Positions 1 to 5,631 of a stretch of DNA of 6,414 nt are shown piece by piece (the stretch's first letter is position 1; every line of letters starts with the position of its first letter). Source of the stretch: Cyanobium sp. NIES-981 (GTDB taxonomy: Bacteria; Cyanobacteriota; Cyanobacteriia; PCC-6307; Cyanobiaceae). A program made the translations under genes and the position numbers. Where the stretch lies: contig CAMDSS010000112.1 in assembly GCA_945907085.1 (NCBI GenBank), positions 1 to 6,414 of the forward strand, given 5' to 3'. The notes beneath the pieces are model-generated. The model saw nothing but the letters and a program-made list of their open reading frames with translations, did no database searches and had not been told where the DNA came from.

Positions 1-210
1 TCGGTGGAAGACCAAATCGAGGAGGCCACGGGCCGGCTGCCCCTGCGGCGCGAAGGTCAAAAGGAAGGGAAGTGGATGCTGCTGGATTACGGGGAAGTGA
101 TCGTGCATGTGCTCACCCCCAGTGAGCGCAGCTACTACGACTTGGAAGCCTTCTGGGGCCACGGAGAACAGCACCTCTTCGTAAGCTCAACTCCTGCCAT
201 CACCCCCTGA
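1..210 (+). CDS. rsfS: Ribosomal silencing factor RsfS, C-terminal part (5' truncated by window)
   Basis: The reading frame is open from base 1 and ends at TGA 208-210, so only the last 69 residues are present and the start lies outside the window. The segment WMLLDYGEVIVHVLTPSERS followed by YYDLEAFWGHGE is the family signature of RsfS/Iojap (DUF143): the tryptophan before LLDYG, the valine-histidine strand and the YYDLE-x-x-W end. Family knowledge: RsfS binds ribosomal protein L14 on the 50S subunit and blocks joining with the 30S subunit, lowering translation when nutrients are scarce. It is cytoplasmic and has no membrane segment here. The next gene begins 7 bp downstream on the same strand, which suggests cotranscription. 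The last ten or so residues after the domain (SSTPAITP) look like an unconserved tail. Confidence 0.93.
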   Translation, partial: SVEDQIEEATGRLPLRREGQKEGKWMLLDYGEVIVHVLTPSERSYYDLEAFWGHGEQHLFVSSTPAITP

Positions 211-217
211 GCCCCGG

Positions 218-706
218 ATGGATAGCCCTTGCCCGGTTCCTCCCGAGCAACGGCCGCTGCAGGAATACGAGCAGCTGTTGGCCTCCTGGTTTTTTGTGTG
301 GCCCTCAGCCAGCCTGGCTGGCCTGGGCAAAGCCTTAGCAGCCAGCTGGCTGCTGCTGTTGCCCATCGCGGTGCTTGTGGCCAGTGGCAGCTGGGTGCTT
401 CGCCCTGATCCGGTAAAGGTGGCAGCCGCTGGAGCGGTGGCTGCGATTTTGATGCCCCTGTTGCTCCTGGTGCGCCAGTGGCTGGGTTGGCGGTATGTCC
501 ACCGGCGCCTGGTGTCCGAGCGGGTGGAATACGAGGAGTCCGGCTGGTACGACGGCCAGGTGTGGGAGAAGCCCCTGGCCTGGCGCCAACAGGATCTGCT
601 CGTCGCCCAACACCAGGTCCAACCCGTCCTGCTCAGGCTGAAGCAGAGCGCCGCAATCGCGGTGGGGCTGATGCTCTTGGGAACGGGGCTCTGTCAGGCT
701 CTTTGA
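218..706 (+). CDS. DUF1230 / CGLD27-like integral membrane protein
   Basis: A 162-residue protein. Two blocks identify the family: CPVPPEQRPLQEY at residues 5-17, followed by SWFFVW, and ESGWYDGQVWEKP at residues 107-119. Both are typical of DUF1230, whose plant member is CGLD27 (conserved in the green lineage and diatoms). Hydrophobic stretches at about 39-60, 67-85 and 142-161 suggest three membrane segments, probably thylakoid or plasma membrane. The conserved ESGWYDG block sits in the loop between the second and third. The biochemical role of the family is not established; links to iron nutrition in plants are known only from expression and mutants, and I infer nothing specific here. It starts 7 bp after rsfS and ends 27 bp before the asparaginase gene, so the three probably form one operon. 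No clear Shine-Dalgarno sequence precedes the ATG. Confidence 0.9.
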   Translation: MDSPCPVPPEQRPLQEYEQLLASWFFVWPSASLAGLGKALAASWLLLLPIAVLVASGSWVLRPDPVKVAAAGAVAAILMPLLLLVRQWLGWRYVHRRLVSERVEYEESGWYDGQVWEKPLAWRQQDLLVAQHQVQPVLLRLKQSAAIAVGLMLLGTGLCQAL

Positions 707-733
707 CACCGGCGATCGGGATCCAGGCCCTTC

Positions 734-1705
734 ATGACCCTGTCAACCAACTTCGGTGGCACCAGTCGCAATGGCAATCCGCCCCTTGAGGTGCGGCTGT
801 TGCGCAATGGCATTACGGAATCACGCCACCGGGTGCACGCCACCGTTTGCGATGGCCGCGGCCGGGTCTTGATGCGCGCTGGCGATCCCCAACAGCTCAG
901 CTTTGTGCGCTCGGCCCTCAAGCCCTTTCAGGCCACGGTGTTTGTGGCCAGTGGTGCCGCCGATCAATGCCAATGCGGTGAGCGGGGTCTGGCCATCGCC
1001 TGCGCCTCCCATGCCGGCACGGCCATGCATGCCCGGGAGGCCTTCAAGGTGCTGTGGGGCGCCGAAATCGAAGCAGAACAGCTGCAATGCCCCTGCCCAG
1101 AGCACGGCTCTAGCCCCCTGGAGCACAACTGCTCCGGCAAGCACGCGGCCTTTCTGGCCACCTGCCGGCGCATGGGCTGGAGCACCGAGAGCTACCTGCA
1201 ACAGGACCATCCCCTCCAGAAAGAGGTGCTCAAACGGGTGGCGGAATTGCTGGGCCTGCCGGCGGCGGAATTGGTGTCTGCCCGCGACGACTGCGGCGCC
1301 CCAACCTTGCAACTGCAACTGGCCCAAATGGCCCTGCTCTATGCCCACCTCGGCGGCGGCACCCAGCCCGATCTCGAGCGCCTGAGCCGGGCCATGCTGG
1401 CCCACCCTGAATTGGTGGCCGGGGAAGGCCGCTTCGATACGGAGCTGATGCGCCGCGGCCACGGCCAGGTGCTGAGCAAGGGAGGGGCCGAAGGCATCCA
1501 ATGCCTCAGCCGGGTGGGTGAGGGCATGGGGGTAGCGATCAAAGTCGAAGACGGCTCGGCCCGGGCCAAGCACGCGGTGGCCCTGCACCTGCTCGAGCAG
1601 CTCGATTGGCTGACGCCCATGACCCTCGAGGAGCTGCGCGGCAGCTTCCTCAACCCGGCACCGCACCTGCGGCTTGAGGTGATCGGCGAACTCCGCTTCG
1701 ATTAG
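734..1705 (+). CDS. Asparaginase II family protein (rhizobial AnsA-like L-asparaginase)
   Basis: A 323-residue protein matching the Asparaginase_II family, a serine-type class unrelated to the bacterial AnsA/AnsB and plant-type enzymes. Expected reaction: hydrolysis of L-asparagine to aspartate and ammonia, probably in the cytoplasm. Visible motifs in order are RSALKPFQ with S60 and K63, ASHAGT with S92, HNCSGKHA with C133, K136 and H137, DDCGAP with C187, and SKGGAEG with K249. In the structurally known Rhizobium etli enzyme the equivalent Ser-Lys pairs form the active site, and the Cys-Lys-Cys set (C135, K138, C189 there) binds a metal; all equivalents are present here at a constant offset for the cysteine block. 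Length is close to the family norm (about 330). No signal peptide. It sits 27 bp after the DUF1230 gene in the same direction. Substrate specificity (asparagine versus a related amide) cannot be read from sequence. Confidence 0.92.
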   Translation: MTLSTNFGGTSRNGNPPLEVRLLRNGITESRHRVHATVCDGRGRVLMRAGDPQQLSFVRSALKPFQATVFVASGAADQCQCGERGLAIACASHAGTAMHAREAFKVLWGAEIEAEQLQCPCPEHGSSPLEHNCSGKHAAFLATCRRMGWSTESYLQQDHPLQKEVLKRVAELLGLPAAELVSARDDCGAPTLQLQLAQMALLYAHLGGGTQPDLERLSRAMLAHPELVAGEGRFDTELMRRGHGQVLSKGGAEGIQCLSRVGEGMGVAIKVEDGSARAKHAVALHLLEQLDWLTPMTLEELRGSFLNPAPHLRLEVIGELRFD

Positions 1706-1754
1706 GTCTTGGGTCAGTCTCCGGTGCTCGCCAAGGCAGCGACACCCTGGCTGG

Positions 1755-1760
1755 TATGGT
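1755..1760 (+). promoter_or_regulatory. Candidate -10 element for the tRNA-fMet
   Basis: TATGGT lies 11 bases before the first base of the mature tRNA, a spacing that would give a 5' leader of only a few bases. No convincing -35 hexamer stands 16-18 bases upstream, so this is weak. The alternative is that the tRNA is transcribed by readthrough from the rsfS operon, whose last gene ends 66 bp before the tRNA. Confidence 0.25.
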
Positions 1761-1771
1761 TTGGAGGTCGA

Positions 1772-1848
<77 letters not shown>

Positions 1849-1855
1849 CTTTCTT

Positions 1856-1887
1856 AAAACCCCGGCAGACCCCTGTCGGGGTTTTTT
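1856..1887 (+). terminator. Intrinsic terminator after tRNA-fMet
   Basis: An A run (1856-1859) leads into the stem CCCCGGCA (1860-1867), a six-base loop, and TGTCGGGG (1874-1881): eight pairs with one G-T wobble. Six T follow (1882-1887). It lies 7 bp behind the CCA of the tRNA and ends only three bases before the ATG of the next gene, leaving no room for a leader. Confidence 0.85.
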
Positions 1888-1890
1888 GCT

Positions 1891-3552
1891 ATGAGCCCCC
1901 AGCCCTTCTCCCCGCCCGACGCCATCGTTGTGGGATCCGGCGCGACCGGTGGGGTTGCCGCCATGGTGCTGGCCGAAGCGGGCCTCCAGGTGCTGGTGCT
2001 CGAGGCCGGTCCCAACCTGACGGCCCAACAGGCCTTCGGCTCTGAGCCGCTCAACAGCCTGAAGCGGGTCGCCAACCTGGCCAGCGGCAACCACGCCCTC
2101 CAGCGCCACCATCCGGGCTACTGGAAACACAACCCCGACCTGTTCGTCGATGAGCGGGCCAACCCCTACTCCACCCCGGAGGATGCCCCCTATCTGTGGA
2201 CCCGGGGGCGCCAGGTGGGGGGCAAAAGCCTCACCTGGGGTGGGATCACCCTGCGGCTGTCGAATTACGAGTTCAAGGCTGGTGAACGCGACGGCCACGG
2301 CCCCAGCTGGCCGATCGATAGCCAGGACCTAGCGCCCTACTACCAGCGCCTGGAGCAGCTGCTGCAGGTGCATGGCCACTGCGACGGGCTCGCCCAACTG
2401 CCCGATGGCGACTACCAATCCCCCCTGCCCTTCACCCCGGGCGAACAACACCTGCGGGCGGCGATTGGCCGGGAGCTCGGCCTACCGCTGATCCACTCCC
2501 GGGGCTTCAACCTCGAGCCCCGCCAGCCCGCAGGCCAAAGCTGGCCCCGCTCGAGCAGCCCCGGCCGCACCTTGGCCCGGGCCCTAGCCACCGGCCGCAC
2601 CCAGCTGCGCAGCAACGCGGTGGTGAGCCATCTGGTGATGGATGCCCGCCAAAACCAAGCCAAGGGCGTGGTGCTGATCGATGGGGCGACCGGCGCCCAG
2701 GAACGGCTGGAGGCCCCCCTGGTGGTGCTCTGTGCCTCCACGATCGAAACCCTGCGGATCCTGCTGCACTCGGGCGAACAGCAGCGGAGCGGCGGCCTGA
2801 TCGATCCCTCCGGCCAACTGGGCCTGCACCTGATGGATCACATCTCCAGCAGCCGCTTTTTCTCGATTCCGGACGTGCCCCCCCCTGGCCAAGCCTGTGA
2901 GCTCTCGGGCGCCGGCAGCTGCTTCATCCCCAACACCGTGAATCTCGATGGTGCCCAGGAGGATTTCCTCAGGGGCTACGGCCTTTGGACGGCCCTGCAA
3001 CGCTTTGATCCGCCAGCCCTGCTGCAACGCCGTCGGGGCGAGGCGGTGGGGTTTCTGATCGGCCATGGCGAAGTGCTGGCCGATGCCGCCAATCGGGTGA
3101 CCTTGCACCCGGAGCGGCGCGACCGCTGGGGGCTCCCCATCGCCCACATTGCCTGCCGCTTCGGCGATAACGAACACCGGATGCTGCGCCACATGCACCA
3201 GCGCATGGAGCAGGTGGTGGCCGCCGCTGGGGGCCAGATCCGGCCCATCGAAGACCTGTTTGTGCTGCCCCTGCTGGAGCCCTGGATCAAAACCAGCTTG
3301 GCCGTGGGCAGGGGCGCGCCGCCACCGGGTTATTACATCCACGAATTGGGCGGGGCCCGCATGGCCGCCCACTCCGAGGGCGGCGTGGTGAACGCCTTCA
3401 ACCAATGCTGGGGAGCCAGCAACGTGCTCGTGGTGGATGGGGCCTGCTGGCCGACGGCCGCCTGGCAAAGCCCAACCCTCACCGAGATGGCCATCACCTG
3501 GAGGGCCTGTGAAGCAGCAGCAGCCCGGATGAAGCGGGGGGATGCCAGTTAG
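1891..3552 (+). CDS. GMC-family FAD-dependent oxidoreductase
   Basis: A 553-residue flavoprotein of the glucose-methanol-choline family. The N-terminal dinucleotide fold begins at once: AIVVGSGATGG with G15, G17 and G20, and the strand VLVLEAG ending at E38, which should contact the FAD ribose. RGRQVGGKSLTWGG (residues 105-118) is the second FAD loop. The C-terminal domain has HELGGARM with the expected catalytic H484, then NVLVVDGACWP and SPTLTEMA. In pyranose 2-oxidase the second catalytic residue is Asn in NPTLT; here S527 stands at that place. No signal peptide or membrane segment is evident, so it is probably cytoplasmic. The substrate is unknown; annotation as choline dehydrogenase would be unsupported. 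ATG 1891 is the only usable start, because TAA at 1855-1857 closes the frame upstream and the next candidate would cut the Rossmann motif. No Shine-Dalgarno sequence is present. A terminator follows at 3676. Confidence 0.93.
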   Translation: MSPQPFSPPDAIVVGSGATGGVAAMVLAEAGLQVLVLEAGPNLTAQQAFGSEPLNSLKRVANLASGNHALQRHHPGYWKHNPDLFVDERANPYSTPEDAPYLWTRGRQVGGKSLTWGGITLRLSNYEFKAGERDGHGPSWPIDSQDLAPYYQRLEQLLQVHGHCDGLAQLPDGDYQSPLPFTPGEQHLRAAIGRELGLPLIHSRGFNLEPRQPAGQSWPRSSSPGRTLARALATGRTQLRSNAVVSHLVMDARQNQAKGVVLIDGATGAQERLEAPLVVLCASTIETLRILLHSGEQQRSGGLIDPSGQLGLHLMDHISSSRFFSIPDVPPPGQACELSGAGSCFIPNTVNLDGAQEDFLRGYGLWTALQRFDPPALLQRRRGEAVGFLIGHGEVLADAANRVTLHPERRDRWGLPIAHIACRFGDNEHRMLRHMHQRMEQVVAAAGGQIRPIEDLFVLPLLEPWIKTSLAVGRGAPPPGYYIHELGGARMAAHSEGGVVNAFNQCWGASNVLVVDGACWPTAAWQSPTLTEMAITWRACEAAAARMKRGDAS

Positions 3553-3675
3553 GGGGCGGCTTGTCAGGGGCCGCTCACTGGGGCCCATTCCGGTGTCGAT
3601 GACCACACTTCGATCGGGCCAAGGTGCGCACAATGACGGGGCGACCTTTCCAAAGGGTCGGGCAAGGGAGAACAG
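3553..3675. other. Intergenic stretch between GMC gene and its terminator
   Basis: These 123 bp hold no convincing gene. A hairpin at 3642-3660 pairs CGACC-TTT with AAA-GGGTCG, with one bulged G, just ahead of the terminator stem. It could be the 3' untranslated region of the oxidoreductase mRNA or part of a short independent RNA. I see no strong promoter. Confidence 0.4.
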
Positions 3676-3705
3676 AAGCGGGGGTTGGCGCCTCCGCTTT
3701 TTTTT
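3676..3705 (+). terminator. Strong intrinsic terminator downstream of GMC oxidoreductase
   Basis: The stem AAGCGGGGG (3676-3684) pairs with CCTCCGCTT (3691-3699) over nine positions with one G-T wobble and a six-base loop, followed by an uninterrupted T run to 3705. The T run is on the plus strand, so it serves the GMC gene. The minus-strand DUF2811 gene ends at 3724 and converges on the same spot, but has no T run of its own after the hairpin. Confidence 0.87.
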
Positions 3706-3723
3706 GCCCTTTGGTTGTTCCCC

Positions 3724-4056
3724 CTAGGGGCGCAGGAACAAACCGTTGAGGTAGTGCTGGGTGACGCACTGATCGGCGCAGCCGTTCTGGAAGAGGAAAT
3801 TGGCTAAAGCCGAAGTGACCAGCCGGTATTGATCCCACTCGGGGTGGTTGCTGAGGTACTGGCGCATGCCGTCGTAAAGCAACTCGGGCACCTCAGCCTC
3901 CAGGCTGATGCTGGCGGCCGGGGTCGGGGCCATGGCGGCTGGGGCCGTGGCGGGGGCCTCTCCTCCAACGGGCGGCTTAAGCGCTAGTGGCGCTTGGGGA
4001 ACCGGTGGGGCCTGGCCGATGGGTGCTGCTTCTAGTTGCTGTTGTTCCGAACCCAT
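3724..4056 (-). CDS. DUF2811 family cyanobacterial protein
   Basis: As drawn the protein has 110 residues. The conserved part is residues 49-108: SISLEAEVPELLYDGM, then HPEWDQYRLVTSAL, NFLFQNG and VTQHYLNGLF. This is the DUF2811 pattern, a small cyanobacterial family of unknown function. It is predicted soluble and helical. Residues 1-48 are a Pro/Ala-rich low-complexity segment. By hand count its codons have clearly lower third-position GC (23 of 41) than residues 43-110 (58 of 68), so the true start may be M42 (codon 3931-3933) rather than M1. Neither start has a Shine-Dalgarno sequence. If M1 is used, the first 25 bases overlap the end of a likely small upstream gene on the same strand, suggesting translational coupling. 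The family's role is not known and I do not assign one. Confidence 0.87.
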   Translation of the reverse strand: MGSEQQQLEAAPIGQAPPVPQAPLALKPPVGGEAPATAPAAMAPTPAASISLEAEVPELLYDGMRQYLSNHPEWDQYRLVTSALANFLFQNGCADQCVTQHYLNGLFLRP

Positions 4057-4202
4057 CGTGCGGTGTCATCGCTGCGCTGATGCAGCCAGTAGGGCACGGC
4101 CAGGCGGCTCCCGTCAAAGCGCTCAACAACCAGCAGACTCAGCCCGAGAAAGGGTGAGACAACCAGTATCCGGGGGCACTGGTGGGGGGCATCGACGAAC
4201 AC
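4032..4202 (-). CDS. Probable small gene, 56-residue hypothetical protein
   Basis: A short frame runs from GTG 4202-4200 to TAG 4034-4032 on the minus strand; an in-frame TAG at 4226-4224 limits it upstream, and it contains no ATG. The product has a well-mixed composition: a hydrophobic middle (ILVVSPFLGLSLLVVERF) followed by DGSRLAVPYWLHQRSDDTAR and WVRNNSN. About three quarters of its third codon positions are G or C, like real genes here and unlike the opposite-strand frames. It overlaps the DUF2811 start by 25 bases in another frame, a common arrangement of coupled genes. A perfect TTGACA lies at 4239-4234 upstream, but no good -10 follows at 17 bases. I do not recognise the family. It could also be the remnant of a longer gene, since the upstream stop is only eight codons away. 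Confidence 0.5.
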   Translation of the reverse strand: MFVDAPHQCPRILVVSPFLGLSLLVVERFDGSRLAVPYWLHQRSDDTARWVRNNSN

Positions 4203-4305
4203 CGCAGGTCCGCCAAGGGGGGTCTACGAATCCTGTCAAGCCGAACATGAACGGATCACGACATTCCCCAATGGGCCTGCGATGGCTGGACGCCCGAGCT
4301 GATTG

Positions 4306-4455
4306 CTGTGGAAAAACCCCAAAAGCCCTGGGGAAAAACCCTGGCGGATGGGGGAAACCCCCGATCCATCAGCACAGCTTATCCGCCCTAATCTCACAAG
4401 ACTTGGGTCGAGACGAGACAGGCGGGCAGCTACAAATCGTGCTGTTTTTCCACGG
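4306..4455. repeat. Long-range inverted repeat GTGGAAAAAC / GTTTTTCCAC
   Basis: GTGGAAAAAC at 4308-4317 is exactly complementary to GTTTTTCCAC at 4444-4453; a wobble and one more pair outward extend it to 12 positions. The arms are 126 bases apart. The left arm on the minus strand reads TTTTCCACA (4315-4307), which equals a DnaA-box form described for cyanobacteria; the right arm reads TTTTCCACG on the plus strand (4446-4454). A further near match, TTTTCCCCA, is on the minus strand at 4337-4329. It may be a closing stem of an RNA, a set of protein sites, or chance. Confidence 0.45.
4343..4387. other. Nested hairpin, possible structured RNA element
   Basis: GGCGGAT (4343-4349) pairs perfectly with ATCCGCC (4381-4387). 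Immediately inside it, GGGGG-AAA-CCCCC (4350-4362) forms a second five-pair hairpin, leaving an 18-base single strand (4363-4380). The element can fold on either strand. It does not match any RNA family that I recognise. Confidence 0.4.
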
Positions 4456-4512
4456 AGGTGTCCTGGATTACAGGCTCCTCGCCTGGCCTCCCGTAAGCCC
4501 AGGCCAACCCGT

Positions 4513-5631
4513 TCAACTCGATTGGCGCAGGGTGCGCGGACCGAGCGGGTGGTCTGCGTGGGGGTAGGGGGGATGGTGATGCTCGTGCCCCGCGCTAGGT
4601 GGGTGGTCGTGGTCGTGGGGATGGTCGTGCTCGTGATCATGGGCATGGCCGCCCACCGGTAGGGGCACCCCATCGGGCTGGCAAGCCCCCGTGCATTCGC
4701 GTTCGCAGAGGTCACAGCCATCGGTCAGGCCCTCCACGTGGTGGTGGTGGCTGTGCTGGGGAGCACCCACCTCGGTTTCAAAGCCGAGCACCTGGGAGCG
4801 GTATTTGCACAGCGAGCAATTCATATTCGTGTCGCCGCGCACCACCTCCTCCACCCGCTCCACAAAGGTGCCCAGCACCAAGGGGTGATCGCCCAGGTAG
4901 GAGGCCTTCACAAACTCCACCTCGGGGTGGTCGGCCGCCACCCGTTCGGTGTGCTGAACAATGCGGCTCACCAGTACCCCTGAAAACAGGAAATAGGGGA
5001 ACACCACGATCCGGCGGTAACCGAGTTTCACCACGTGGCGCAGGCCCGGTTCCACCAAGGGGAAGGTGACCCCGGAATAGACCGTTTCCCCCCAGCCAAA
5101 ACCAAACCCTTCCACCAGCATCCGGGTCACCTTGGCGACGTTGGAATTGGCATCCGGATCCGAGGACCCCCGCCCTACCACCACCAGCAGGGTGTCGCTG
5201 AGATCGGAAGCCGCACCGATCGCCTCGCGAATCCGCGCCCCCGCCGCCTGGATCATCTTGAGATCGACCCCAAGCTCCCGGCCGTAGTCGATCTTCAGGC
5301 CGGTTTCGGCCGCATAGGTGTTGAGCACCGAAGGGATGTCGTTCTTGGCATGGCCAGCGGCGAACAACATCGCCGGCACGGCGAGCACATGGCGCACGCC
5401 CCGTTGCCGCAGGGCTTCGAGACCATCGCGCAGGATCGGCCTGGCAAATTCCAGGTAGCCGTATTCCACGGGCACCTCGGGCATCAGGGCCTGGAGCTGC
5501 TGGGCCAACTGGGCAAATTCAGCCACCGCCAGTCGGTTACGACTGCCATGGCCGCAGACCAAAACACCGATCGGACCGTGGGGCCCCTCCCGCAAAACCT
5601 TTGACGACAGAGCTGAAGACACAGCTGACAT
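4513..5631 (-). CDS. cbiX: Sirohydrochlorin cobaltochelatase CbiX, long form with metal-binding tail
   Basis: A 372-residue protein with two tandem CbiX/SirB-type domains. It should insert Co2+ into sirohydrochlorin early in (pseudo)cobalamin synthesis, in the cytoplasm; use as a siroheme ferrochelatase cannot be excluded. Domain 1 (about 20-125) carries VCGHGSRN with H28 and AAGHAKNDIP with H94, the metal-binding histidine pair of class II chelatases. Domain 2 (about 147-265) has GRGSSDPDANSN, where R154 stands in the position of the first histidine, so it is probably structural. MNCSLC (270-275) fits the MxCxxC motif that holds an Fe-S centre in long CbiX of Bacillus megaterium. A second cysteine cluster, C306, C309, C313 and C317, follows HSHHHH (293-298). 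The tail then has HAHDHEHDHPHDHDH (329-343) and more histidines to 361, a likely Co2+ store or delivery segment. Stop TGA at 4515-4513. No Shine-Dalgarno sequence and no cobalamin riboswitch seen in the 177-bp upstream gap. Confidence 0.93.
   Translation of the reverse strand: MSAVSSALSSKVLREGPHGPIGVLVCGHGSRNRLAVAEFAQLAQQLQALMPEVPVEYGYLEFARPILRDGLEALRQRGVRHVLAVPAMLFAAGHAKNDIPSVLNTYAAETGLKIDYGRELGVDLKMIQAAGARIREAIGAASDLSDTLLVVVGRGSSDPDANSNVAKVTRMLVEGFGFGWGETVYSGVTFPLVEPGLRHVVKLGYRRIVVFPYFLFSGVLVSRIVQHTERVAADHPEVEFVKASYLGDHPLVLGTFVERVEEVVRGDTNMNCSLCKYRSQVLGFETEVGAPQHSHHHHVEGLTDGCDLCERECTGACQPDGVPLPVGGHAHDHEHDHPHDHDHPPSAGHEHHHPPYPHADHPLGPRTLRQSS

Larger units (their letters stand above)
4203..4512. 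other. 310-bp intergenic region with hairpins and repeats
   Basis: No coding frame with believable composition was found on either strand. The region holds a 12-pair inverted repeat spanning 4306-4455, a nested hairpin at 4343-4387, two copies of GGAAAAACCC 22 bp apart (4310-4319 and 4332-4341), and a GCCTGG/CCAGGC hairpin at 4481-4504, just downstream of the cbiX stop codon on the minus strand. That last hairpin has no T run, so it is at best a weak terminator for cbiX. The region lies between the end of cbiX and the start of the small gene, all on the minus strand, so it could contain the promoter of the latter. Confidence 0.5.

Noticed and set aside
821..1666. 281-residue open frame on the minus strand opposite the asparaginase gene
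   Set aside because: Shadow of the asparaginase gene, whose full motif set is intact; composition is Gly/Ala/His/Gln-rich without domain signatures.
2584..3633. 349-residue open frame on the minus strand opposite the GMC gene
   Set aside because: It mirrors a well-supported GMC coding sequence in a high-GC genome, where opposite-strand frames stay open by codon bias. The translation has no recognisable motif.
3542..3727. 61-residue plus-strand frame after the GMC gene
   Set aside because: It starts inside the GMC gene and reads through the terminator hairpin and T run; the translation looks random.
4455..4500. Minus-strand words GCCTGTAATCCAG and GGGAGGCC resembling a primate Alu element
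   Set aside because: The order and spacing do not match Alu, the match is limited to short GC-rich words, and the flanks are clearly bacterial; a chance resemblance, not contamination.
3908..4567. 219-residue plus-strand frame across the DUF2811 gene, the small gene and the cbiX 3' end
   Set aside because: It overlaps three minus-strand features, is Gly/Ala/Ser/Arg-rich and has no motif.
4236..4721. 161-residue minus-strand frame overlapping the end of cbiX in another phase
   Set aside because: Its Thr/Pro-rich middle (TTIPTTTTTH) is the out-of-frame reading of the CbiX histidine repeat codons.
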